Origin: Tilletiopsis washingtonensis
Taxonomy: Eukaryota; Basidiomycota; Exobasidiomycetes; Entylomatales
Reading direction: 5' to 3'
NCBI RefSeq assembly: GCF_003144115.1
Contig: NW_020312010.1
Span: forward strand, 194,428 to 258,427
DNA length: 64,000 nucleotides
Made by a program: the position numbers and the translations under genes. Positions 11,406 through 21,681 of the stretch are shown here, one piece after another. The notes under the pieces were generated by a model. The model searched no databases, was not told the DNA's origin, and saw only the letters and a program-made list of their open reading frames with translations. Position 1 is the stretch's first letter, and every line of letters starts with the position of its first letter.

Positions 11406-13731
11406 CTACTCGCCCTTGCTCGACGCATCCGGCGATGCCGGCTCCTCCTCGTCGCGCAGCTTCTCAATCTCGTCGTGCTGCGCCTGCGACTGCTGCTGCG
11501 GCGCGTTGCGGCTCCGGACGTTGCGCAGGCCCGCCTCGAGGTCGTGGTCCTTGAACGCGCCGCCCTCCTGCGGGCCCTGCGTCATCGTCGCGCGCATCTC
11601 CTCGCGCTCGCGCGCCGCCTGGCTGGCGCGCGCCTGGGTGCGCGCATCGGTGATGCGCCGCCCCTCAAGCGTCGAGCGAATCTCCTCGTCCGTCTGCTTC
11701 CAGAAGTGGCGCTCGCCCGAAAGTGCCTTGCGCAGCCACGGCGGCACAAAGGCGCGCCAGCCCGAGAGGCCATTGCCGCCGCTCGACAGCGTCATGCCGA
11801 GCGAGTAGGGCTCCTTGATCGTGTCGTGGCCCGGCGGCAGGAGCGACGGGTGGATGCGTCCGAGCATCTTGGGCACGTTGTGCAGGATGATGAAGGTGCA
11901 TGCGCCGCCGATGATGCCGTAGGCGATGTTGTAGGTGAACGGCACGAGCACGATCGTCACGAAGGCAGGAATGGCATCGCCGGCATAGTCCCAGTTGATA
12001 GTGCGTGCGTTGGCGGCCATGAGCGAGCCGACAATGACGAGGGTCGAGCCCGTCGCCCAGCTGGGGATGGAGCTGAAGATCGGCGCAAAGAAGAGCGTCA
12101 AGCTGGCCGCGAGACGGTGGCGTCAGTGCGCGTGCGCAGGCTGTGTGCGGGGGAGGGGGAGGACTCACAAGAAGCAGAAGGCAGTGGTGCACGCGGTGAT
12201 GCCCGTACGACCTCCCTCGGCAATGCCAGCGGCCGACTCGACAAAGGCAGTGCACGGCGAAGAGCCCATCAGCGCACCGATGCTGATGCAGCCCGAGTCG
12301 GCCAGGAACGCAGGCGTGCTGCCCTCAAAGTCGCCTTTACACGGAGCGTCAGCGATGCGATACTGCAGCCGGCGCGACGCGACTCACCGGCCACCTCATT
12401 GTACAGGCCAGCAGCACGAGACATGGCCGTCATCGTGCCTGTCGTGTCCAGCGCGTCGACGTAGAGGAACGTGATGAGCGCGATCCACACCTGGCCGTTG
12501 CCAAAGCCGCTCCAGTCGATGTTCTGCGGGCCCAGCTTGTCGAGCGGCGTCCAACGCGCCACCTGCTTGAAGAAGTCGAACGCCGCATCGCCCGTCGCCG
12601 TGTGCGGGAAGAGCGTGACGGGCGTGCTGCGCGGCCAGGAGATGATGGCGACGAGGAGAATGGGCCAGAGGAATGCGCCGCTGCAAAGCTGGAATTAGCA
12701 AGGTGCGGCAGTGCAAGCGCAGGAGGGAGTGCCCACTCACCGAACACGGTAGATGGAGAGCAGCGCGGTAAAGATGCCGCCGACAAAGATGCCGACCCAC
12801 ATCTTCGGAGAGCGCAGCACGTGGCTCTCGCAGTAGCCGTTTGCATCCTGAAACTCGGGCAGGCAGCCGCCGAGCCCCACGAGATCAATGTAGTCGCCGC
12901 CCACGACGCCCAGACCAGCGGGACCGAGGCCGATGAGCGCCAGGAACAGACCGATGGCCACGCTGACGCTAATCGTCAGCGAGCGGGGCATGAGTCGGGC
13001 GAGCCATTGACGGAGGCCAATCAGGCTGAGGAAGAAGAAGAGCAGGCCCTGGAGAGGGTGTTAGTGACTGATGATGGCGCGAGCCCGCTTTGGCCGATCC
13101 CATTGGCAGCACTGGCTCCACGCTGCACTCACCTCGACAAAGACGGCACCGCAAGCCTGTCCGTACGTCACGCTTCCTCCGACACCATACTGGCCCACAA
13201 TGCTCGCAAAGTAGCTGTTTACGCCCAGGCCCGTGCTGAGCGCCAGCGGCATGTTGGCGAAGATGCCGATGAGGCCCGTGGCCAGCGTCGAGAGGGCCGC
13301 AGTGACGATCTGCGCCGCAGCGCCATCAGCCACCTCTACACCTGACCTGCTGCTTGCTCACTCACGATGTACTCCTGCCGCACCTCCTGCACGCAGATCT
13401 GGTACGCCTCGTCCGTGGCGCGATTGACGCCCGGGGCGGCAACGCAGGGCCCGCCCGTCGAGGAGACGATGCTGGGGTTCAGCGCGACGATGTACACGAC
13501 GCTCTGCGAGCCAAGACCAGGTCAGCCGGACGTGCCATGCGTGTGCGTGCATGCGGTACGCACGGCGAACGTGACGAGCCCAGCGCGGATCTCGGTGGTG
13601 AAGCGCGAGCCGGGCCGCTCCAGCGGGTGCCCGCAGCCCTCGAGGCGGAACCAGTGGCCGACGGCCGAGCGCGCCACGCGGTCGTTGAGCGCATCGCGCG
13701 TGGCGGGCCAGCGCTGCAGCAGCGACGGCAT
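11406..13731 (-). CDS. AzgA-type purine (adenine/guanine/hypoxanthine) permease
   Basis: A plasma-membrane proton symporter that imports purine bases. Seven exons (13731-13564, 13503-13366, 13309-13133, 13048-12741, 12680-12388, 12334-12169, 12102-11406) give 648 residues with all phases consistent. The start is the ATG opening MPSLLQRW. Family marks: RFTTEIRAGLVTF before helix 1, NMPLALSTGLGVNSYF, ALITFLYVDALDTTGTM, and SGCISIGALMGSSPCTAFVE. About 12-13 hydrophobic segments are visible. The C-terminus, about 150 residues, is hydrophilic, Gln- and Glu-rich and probably cytosolic. In Aspergillus the family member AzgA transports adenine, guanine and hypoxanthine; the same specificity is inferred here. 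Confidence 0.94.
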
Positions 13732-15120
13732 GATGTTGGGGTGAGGTGTTGAAGGGAGGAGGTGGTGGTGAGAGAGCAGGGAGAGGCGAGAGGCTTGCTG
13801 CTCCTGGCCGAGGCGCTATCAGCGAGGAGGCCACGCGACCTTCATCTCGCTACGCCGCCGGCACTCCCGATGTGCCCCCGCTCGCGCCCTCTCTTCCGCT
13901 TCAAATTGGAGCGGCTCAGGCACAGCGCGGCAGAGAGGCTTGCCATCCGCCATCCGCCATGCCGCTCTCTGCCCGGGCGCTCGCGGAGCCCTTATCGCCC
14001 TCGAGCCCTTCTTCTCGCGCCTGAAAAAAGTTCGGCGTGGCGCGCGGCGGCGGCGGCGTGCGGGCGAACCGGGCGCCGTAGCCGGTGTGCCTCTCGGCCA
14101 TGCGGCCGCCTCGGGCATCCCGCCGCTGCTGCTGCCGCTCGTTGGCCGACGCCGACGCCGAGGCACTTCTTCTCCGCGCCGCCGGCTGCACGCGGCGCTG
14201 TCGCCGCTGCACGCTCTCTGGATGCTGCCGCCTGCGTCCTGCAGCCTCGCAGGAGAGCACGCGGGCGCAGCGGCGCAGCCTCTCTCTCAGCCCGCCGGAC
14301 GGCGGTGGCTGATCGCGCGTCGAGACGCGTCGCGTTGCCACAGCCGGCCTGCAGCCGCGGCCTGACTCGTCACCCACCGACCGGCTGTGGGCAAGGAAAT
14401 GGCGAGAGAGCGCACTTGAGACGGGAGTAGAATTCGGGAGGCAGATACGGAACGAAGAGCCGGGAGTGCGGAAGATGTGGGGCTGATGAACGAAGAAGTG
14501 TCGAGGAGCTTGGCCGCTCCGCGCGCCTCGAGCGGGAACGGCTTGACGTGCGGGAGAATGCCAGCACAGAACCACTCGAGGGCGGCGTGGTGGGATGGTG
14601 AGGCCGGAGAGGAGCAACGCAAGGCTTGCTGGCCGCACTGATTGGACTGTAGCGTGAGCTTTGCATTGGGCCAGCGCAGACGAGAGCACCTACGAGAGGA
14701 GGAGCCGCGTCTCGATCCTGCGGGTGATCTGTAGTTGGGATGAAGGCGAGGTGTCGAGATGCGGACGAGAGGACCTTGAGGGCGAATTAGATGCCGAGGA
14801 GACGCGGATGTAGAGAAGGCAGTGGTACAAGGTCGGCGAGCGAGACTTGAGCGAGGTCTTCGGCGGAAGGATCCAGCTGAAAGCTCCGGCCGAGGATGGC
14901 TCCTACGCGAGGCGCACAGTCGTGACGGGCCGGGAAAGCGAGGCGGGAAGAGGCTCTTTGAGAACGAGACGACTGCCAGCGAGAAGCGATGTCGAGGGAG
15001 TGAGAAGCTAAGACGAGGGCAGGACTGCAGAGGGAGGAGAGGCCGAAAGAGTCGCGAGTCTCGAGGTCGAGGAGAGAGGTCGAGAAGATGGCGGGACTTG
15101 AACTTGGTCAGACCGGCCGA
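13732..15120. other. Upstream region of AzgA, possible unannotated exons
   Basis: No gene is certain here. On the minus strand a stop-free frame runs from about 15110 to 14790 and contains protein-like sequence such as GRSFQLDPSAEDLAQVSLAD. A plausible 54-nt intron (14828-14775, GT...AG with CTAAT) follows. Another minus-strand frame near 14600-14400 has high GC3 and reads ALEWFCAGILPHVKPFPL. I could not join these into one complete model with a start codon. The alternative is simply a long CT-rich 5' region for AzgA. Confidence 0.3.
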
Positions 15121-16729
15121 TCACGCTCCGTCGTTCTGCTGCCCCGCGCGACGGGCAGCTGAGCCAAGCTCGAAACGCTCTTCGGCCGTGAGCGCGGCGA
15201 GCGAGAGGTTCTGAAACGAGAGACCTGTGGTGTCACGCGACGAGGAGGCCGTGCTCGTGGTGGCACTGGCACCGGCCAGGACAGCCGTGAGCTCGTCGGT
15301 GACGGTCGCCTGCGAGTCTTGCGAGTCCGAGCGAGCGTGGAGATGCGGCGGCGTGTAGATGCGGCGACGCGCAGTGATGACCACGTCGCCGGCGGGCAGA
15401 GGCGGCGGCGAACGCAGACCGGCAGGACGCTCCAGCTCGCGCCACGCCGTCGTGGACTGTGTGCCCGCGAGCGAGAGAAAGTATAGTGCGTGCTCGCGCC
15501 ACTCGAGCGTCTCGGCGTCCACGCGAGGCTCCGGCGGCGCATCATGGCCCCACTCCTTCGCCTCTTCGACGTCACGCGCCCAGTCCTCAAGAAGTCTTTT
15601 CTGACGCCTCCACTCGTCGAGCCGCTCGGCGAGGACTGCGGCGGTCTCGATGGGCGAAAGGGCGAGATGCATGACCGGTAGTGGCGGCTCGTACTGCAGG
15701 GGCACGCCACCGCCGCTCAGCTTGTGGACACCCCGCGTGGGAGCGTTCTCGTCGAAAACTGTCCTTAGCTGCTGGCATGCTTCGCGGATGGTCTCGAGCC
15801 CGTAGCATCTATACTTGTTGCTGTCGTGAAGATGAGGCACGACGACCGGTTGATACTCGTAGAGCGACAGGGCCGATCCACGGGTCGCCCAGGCGCTCCG
15901 CGTTCCGTTGAGGGCCAGTGCTTCGCGAGGCAGCCAGTACCAGTCGCCTGTCTTGCCGCTACTCTCTTCCGCCGCGAGCGCACGCTCCAGCCGTTCGATC
16001 CACACCGGAAGATGAAGCGGCATGAAGAAGAGGCAACGGTGCTCCTTCGCCGCCCTCGCCCAGTGATCGTCGAGGATGACCACGTTGTCCAGCGAGTGCA
16101 AGGCGGGCACGTTCAGCCAAGTGTTCTCGTGCAGATCATTCTCCTGCATGGACAATTCTCCGGCACCGCGCAGCCAGTGACTCTGAGCATTCTTGGACGG
16201 TTAGACCTGAAGCCTTGGCGCCGCGGACCACACTCACCGCACGTCCGTCTCTGTATCGCATTAGAATGATCCGGACGGCGCTTGAACGGCCGAAGCCTCC
16301 AGTGAAAGGCTCCTCGTAAAGTTCGGCATGTCCGCTCAAACAGTCTCGTGTGAAGTGGCGTTCTCTCACCTTCCGTCCGTTGGCTTCGTGCACCTGCACC
16401 AGCTGTTCCACGGTGATGACGTGGCGAGGTGCCCTGGGCGCGGACACGGGTGCAGAGCTGGCGGACTGAAAGGAGCAGTCGCAGTCAGCTTCGCGGCTGG
16501 CGCTCACGTGAGGCGATGCTGCGCTCACCGCCGTGCTCTCCTGTGCTGCGCTTTTCTGGTCGCGAGCTTTCGTCTCAGCCGCAGCGCTCGCGCTTCCAAC
16601 CGTCTCGCCGTCGGCAGCGCACGAGCTAGCGCTCGACAGCGGGGATGCGCCCTGCGCATCTATCGGCCGCGCAGCAGCTGGGCCCGAGTCGTAGGAGAGC
16701 TCCTCCAACACCCATCGCCGCTTCGGCAT
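15121..16729 (-). CDS. Uncharacterised protein, 517 residues
   Basis: I do not recognise a family. Two exons (16729-16238, 16182-15121) are joined across a 55-nt intron with GTGAGT, a CTAAC branch site and CAG. The start is the ATG opening MPKRRWVLEEL. The N-terminal ~100 residues are Ala/Ser-rich and likely disordered. A compact middle part begins at RHVITVEQLVQVHEANGRK and contains several acidic and aromatic motifs (HTWLNVPALHSLDNVVILDD-like region, WYWLPREALALNG). The C-terminal ~120 residues are again Ser/Thr-rich. No signal peptide or membrane span is visible. Gene structure and codon use are convincing; function is unknown. Confidence 0.75.
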
Positions 16730-18079
16730 CAGCGTCGATGGCAGGAGCCCGACGACGAGGCGGGAGAGGAAGAGAAAGGGAGAGAGACGAGAGAGAGTGC
16801 GCTGGCGGTGCAGCGCAGAGAGCGACTGGCAGCGCTGCGGCGCGGCAGGGCGCAGCGAGTGGGCGGACGAGCCGAGCTGGAGGCTGCGACGCCGCCGGAC
16901 TTGCGTCGAGCCGATGCGCAGAGCGAAAGGCGCGGGGCGCGGTGAGAGGTCGGGTGAAGAAGAAGGACAGAGTTGAGTCTAGCCTGGCGGTGCTTTAAGC
17001 GGCTGAAGACAGCTGCGGCGCGCCAGGCGACGGCAAGCACGCGGCGCAAGGAGCACTGGCAGCGAGGGCGCAGCGCAGGGCACGAGGGCTTTGCGTGCCG
17101 TCGATCGAGAAGGAGAGCGTGACAGGACAGGCTTAGAGAGAGAAGCGAGAGAGAGGATGAACGTCAGGAGGGAAGAGCGAGCCCTAGGCGAGATCGAGGC
17201 TGCGCTGCGTCTTGGGCACAGGCGGAAGGGCACTCGAGGTGCTGACGCCGCCGCTCAGCGGACGGCCTGTGCCGCATCCTGGCATGCGTGTCGAGCTGCG
17301 GCGAGCAGCGCTTCTCCGTGCGGCGAGCGCATGGCGTTGCCTCTGCCCGAGCTGTGTTCCCGAAGCAGCATGCTGCGCACCGTATAAAGGCTGCGCCCCC
17401 GGCGCTGCCCCCTGCCTCCCGCCACCACCCTCTCCCGCTCCCCTGCGGCGCTCCGCCTTGGCCGTGTCGTGCGGGGTGAGCAGAGGCAACACAGCGCCCG
17501 CCCGAGCTGCACTGAACTGACGCCTGCACCTCAGCCTCCTCGCTCCAGCGCCTGGAGGCCGTCGTCGCCGCCGTCGTCGTCGCCGCCGTCGTCGTCGCTG
17601 CTCGGGTGGCGCCTGTTGTGAGCACGGCCGCAACTGCGCATGCGCTGCACTTGACTGACGCCTGCCCCCGGCCCCCTTCTCCTCTCTCCCACGCCCAGCC
17701 GCTGGCACCTACGCTCTGTCCACTGCCACGCACCGCCCTGCCTCAGCTCGCCGTCCGCGCACGTCGCACCCTGCTTCACTCCACCCCCAATCTCACTTCA
17801 CACGCTCCTTTGCCTCTGCCCCCCGCCACCACACACCACACACATGTAACAGCGCATTACAAGCGTTGTCAGCACATCCCCCCAGCGGGGATGATAATGC
17901 GAAGCAGCAAGTCGAGCACGCGGTTCATGTCGAGGAGGAGCACGCAGCAGGAGCGGCCCCCTGCCCGCGCGCATGCCCCATTGAGGCGTGGGAGCAGGCG
18001 CGTCGCGTCACCGAGAGCAACACACGCGCGCCGTGCACATGCCGGCCCTTGCTTCCGCTCCACCATCACCTCATACCTC
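16730..18079. promoter_or_regulatory. Divergent region between orphan gene and DUO1
   Basis: About 1.35 kb with no convincing gene. It holds a TATAAA-like box at 17383-17388, a GTC/GCC trinucleotide repeat at about 17559-17598 and a CT-rich, CACACA-bearing leader before DUO1. Long frames on both strands overlap each other and are low complexity. Confidence 0.45.
17559..17598. repeat. GTC/GCC trinucleotide microsatellite
   Basis: About 40 bp of alternating gtcgtc and gccgcc units in the DUO1 upstream region. Confidence 0.7.
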
Positions 18080-19543
18080 ATGCCGCCACGCACGCCTCCC
18101 AAGGGCAGCAGCAGCAGCAGCAGTAGCAGTGCCTCTCGCCGCGCCGCCGCCGCCGCCATGGAGAGCCCCACGCTCGATGCGCGCTTCTCGCTGCGCGGCC
18201 TGGCCGAGGCCGACGTCGGCGACGACTCGGGGCTCGTCGACTTTGCCGCCCTGCGCGTCGCCGAGCCTTCGTCGCCGGCTGCGCCCGTGGCGCGCACCAC
18301 AAAGGCACCCACGGCCGTGCCGCGTCGTGCGCCCCGTCCCTCGTGGGGTCCCCTGGGCCCGCCTACTGCAGCAGCCAGCAAGGCCAAGATGCGCCTGCTC
18401 GAGGGCATCGCCGACTCGAGCGCGCTCGAAGAGGAGGCGTCGCGCCGCAGTGCCCCGCCCGTCGCCGGCGCCGGCGCCCGGCCGCGCGCCCGCTACTCGC
18501 TCTTCCAGAAGGCATCGCTCTACGCCGCCGACTCGAGCGCCGCGGCCGCAGACGAGTCCTTCGCGCCGGAAGCGCACGACGACGCAGATGACTCGTACCT
18601 GCACGCTGCCTCTGCGCCGCCGCCGGCAATGAGCGCGTCCACGGCGGAAGAGCCCACGCCCTCATCGCGCGCCGAGAGCGCAGAGGCGAGGGCGGCTCAG
18701 CTGGCGGAGCTGAGGAGGATGAACGAGACGTTTGAGGCGTACGAGAGGATGCTGCTCGAGAGCCGGGAGCAGGTCGAGGTGAGTGCACGACCACGGCGGC
18801 AGGCGGGGCAAGACGAAGCAGGGCGAAGCACGGCAGGGGCTGCGTGCCTCCACACCGTTATCGCAGCAGCTCAGACACCCCCCCCCCTCTCTTCCCTCCC
18901 CTCAGACGTTCTCGACGCGCATCGCCCAGACCGACGCGCTGCTCGACATGTACATCGATCTGCTGCGCCAAGCCGACCGTACACAGCGGCTGCTTCTCGA
19001 TGCAGACTGGCACGGCGCTACCGAGGTACGTCGCACGCGCCACTCATCTGTTCCTTCCCTCGCTGATCTCGTTCGCTTCGCAGGACGCAGCAGCGCACGC
19101 CCTCTCCCTCGAGCTGGCCGCACGCGAGACTGCGCGTCTGCGCGCAGCTGCCGAAGCCGAAAGCGCAGCGCGCGAAGCGGCGATTGCGAGAGCACGCGCG
19201 GAAGCGGCGACGCGCTCGGCGGCTAGCGCTACTGCGACGCGGGGGAGGGGCAGAGGCGTGCCTGCGGCCAGAGGACGGACGGTGCCGAGAGGCGCTGCGA
19301 CTGCGGGACGCGGGAGAGGAGGTGAGTGGTCCGCTGTGATGCGAGCGGCAGCGATTGACACTGGACTCAGCGGCGCCGGCTCCGGCTCCGGCTATCTCCC
19401 GGCCCAGCGGTATCGCGCGTGCTCGTGGCGCGAGCGCAGGCGCTCCCACGCGAGGCACGGGCACTCGCACGGCTGCGTCTGGCACCGGCACGACGGGCAC
19501 TGGCACAGGAGGCGTGCGCAGCTCGGGCTATGGGCCTCGCTGA
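18080..19543 (+). CDS. DASH/Dam1 complex subunit Duo1
   Basis: A fungus-specific kinetochore protein of the ring-forming DASH complex that couples chromosomes to spindle microtubules. Four exons (18080-18778, 18906-19025, 19084-19321, 19371-19543) give 409 residues. The Duo1 core lies near residues 210-280: NETFEAYERMLLESREQVE, then TFSTRIAQTDALLDMYIDLL and RQADRTQRLLLDADWHGATE. The N-terminal ~200 residues and the C-terminal ~100 are low complexity. The tail is Ala/Arg/Gly-rich and ends in repeated Gly-Thr units. The start at MPPRTPPKG is the first ATG; MESPTLDARF, about 26 residues later, is an alternative. Confidence 0.9.
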
Positions 19544-21681
19544 GCGCCGCGGGTCGGTCCGGCGCTCTTCTGCTCTCTTCAGTCTCCTCGCGACACCTGT
19601 GGGCCGGCTCGTCGGGCCCTTCTCTTGCCCTGTTGCCCCCTCTTGTACTCTCGGCGTCACCTTCGACCCTTCCTATCTATCTCTCTTCGTCCGTGTATGC
19701 AATGCTGCATCTCTCCCTCTCTCTCTATGCCTCGCCTGGCGCGCGCCTTCGCGTGCTCGAGCACAGAGAGGTCTGTTCGCCCTCGATGAATGGCGAACGT
19801 GCGCGCGACGAGGCGGCACCGGCGTCAGGACTCGACTTGCGACGAGCGAAGCTCTGGCTCAAAGGAGAGGGCGCAGTTCCAAGCCGAGACATCCGTCGGG
19901 CAGGGCACGGCAGAGTCCTTGACTTCCGGCGCTCTCTGTCGCGCGAGAGGTGGTCCGGCCAGCAAGACGTCTACATCCTGTGCGCCTGCGCCTGGCTCAA
20001 TCAAGCACACTTTGCTCGCAGCTCACCGCTCAGCGCAAGGCTCAGGAGGTCGGTGTGGGCGCCTCGTACGTCACTGGCGATCGCTCGAGGTAGGCACGAG
20101 CGAGCGAAGCCCGCACGTCGCGCAGCAGATGCAGCACCGGTGCCGGAGCGCAGTGTCATGAGCAGGCTCAAGACCGAAGAAGCACCGATCGTGCTCGCCA
20201 AGCGCTCCTCGGCAGGGCGAAAGGAGGAGGTGTGCTGAGTCAAGAGGGGCTGTGGCTGATCCGCGTGTGGGGCTGACACAGAGCGTTTCGGCCTTTGCTC
20301 GGGCATGCTGCAGCACCAGAGCTATGCGGTGGTGGGAGGGAGGCCCCTTGGGCATGGGTGCCCGTCGGTCACCGCTGGCACCCCCTGCATCCTGATTGCC
20401 TCGGCTACCAAGTGCTAGCTGCAGCACCAATAAGTTCTCAAGCGCAGCGCAGCACGTTCAGTCTCGACTTCCACATCCCTGCGTCTGCGAAGGCTCCACC
20501 TCAAGAGATCTGGTTCCACAGCACCACAGCTCTCAGACGAGCTTCAGAGCTGTGCACGGGAGGGATGGCTTCGCGTCTCTACGGTGTTCGCTCTTCGTCC
20601 GGTCCCAAACGCAGCGTCGCTGCCTCCTGCGCATGCAGCACCCAGCGACTGCCCCTCTACTCGTTAGCCGAAGAGGCACTCAAGGGCCTTGCACGTCGGC
20701 TCCGCTCCGCTCAAAGTGCACACTCAAGCCACGGGCGGAACTCTACGACAGAGGTTCAAGATTGCCGAGTCCTCAGGAGGTCCTCAGATCTAAATGCGGC
20801 CGTGTAGGATCTGGACAGCTGCAGCTAGACACCGCTGAACAAGTCAGCAAAAGAAGGGGACACAAAGCAACAAAGCAGTCAAAAAGGAGGGGACTGGACA
20901 CATGCAAGCACAGATGCCTGTCTTTGCCAGCTGCCAATGACTTGCTTGCACTGCAAGATGCCGCAGCAAGTCAGCGGACTATCCTTCAGCAGCAGAGAGG
21001 CGCCACGCACCCCAAAGCGGTCCCCAGGGCACTGATTTGGACCAAATTACCACTTGTATGACGCGGTTGTGCCGAAAGTTGGTGCCTCGACGACGCGGAC
21101 AAGGCCCGCGGCCCCACACGGACAACGACCGTGCCCCTGTGGCGGCGGGGCCCCGAGGCGGCAGAATGGCATGATGCAGCACCTCTAGGCAGCATTCCTC
21201 TGTGTGCAGTGCCGCAGTTTGCCTCAGAGAAGCATGCCGAAGCGTCGCGCAAGAGAGGGGCATGTCCGCTCGCCGAGCCTCAAGGGGCCCCCTGGGCGCG
21301 TGCCGCGCGCAGGAAGAGTGCAGCGGCCGCGCTCGGGCCAGCGCATCCGAGCCACGGCTGCGCTCGCCTTTCTTCCCGCCGCCCTGAGCTGGCACTCGGC
21401 ACAGTGGTGCAGTGCCGCAGCTCACACAGCTCGGCTGCATCGACTGGCGCAGTGCCGCCTCGGCCTTCGAGCAACGAGGATGCTCGCAGCGCCGGCAGCG
21501 CCCCCCAGACGGACGCGCGGGCGCTCCCCCAAGAAGAGCTAGCCATGGTCCTGTTGGCTACATAAGCAGGGCATCGCTCAGCTTCAAGCTCTTCTACCCC
21601 ATCCTCTTCCTTCCCTCTCTCCCTTCCACCGTCCCTTACCCATCCGATCATCTACATCTCTCATCTCCAGCGCATTTCGCG
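19544..21681. other. DUO1-to-beta-glucosidase intergenic region
   Basis: 2.1 kb. The first part is the CT-rich DUO1 3' UTR. At about 19780-20240 the plus strand has exon-like fragments (SYVTGDRSR before a GTAGGC donor; EAPIVLAKRSSAGRKEEVC before a stop) that I could not join into a gene. The part from about 20240 to 21060 looks lower in GC than its surroundings and has no motif or repeat I recognise. The last ~100 bp is the CT-rich leader of the beta-glucosidase. Confidence 0.35.

Noticed and set aside
15085-15110. tRNA-like gggacttgaac string
   Set aside because: It resembles a reversed T-arm, but no acceptor stem, D-arm or anticodon arm can be drawn around it.
18844-20238. 464-codon plus-strand frame spanning DUO1 exons and beyond
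   Set aside because: It reads through DUO1 introns in the wrong frame; the DUO1 exons close properly at 19543.
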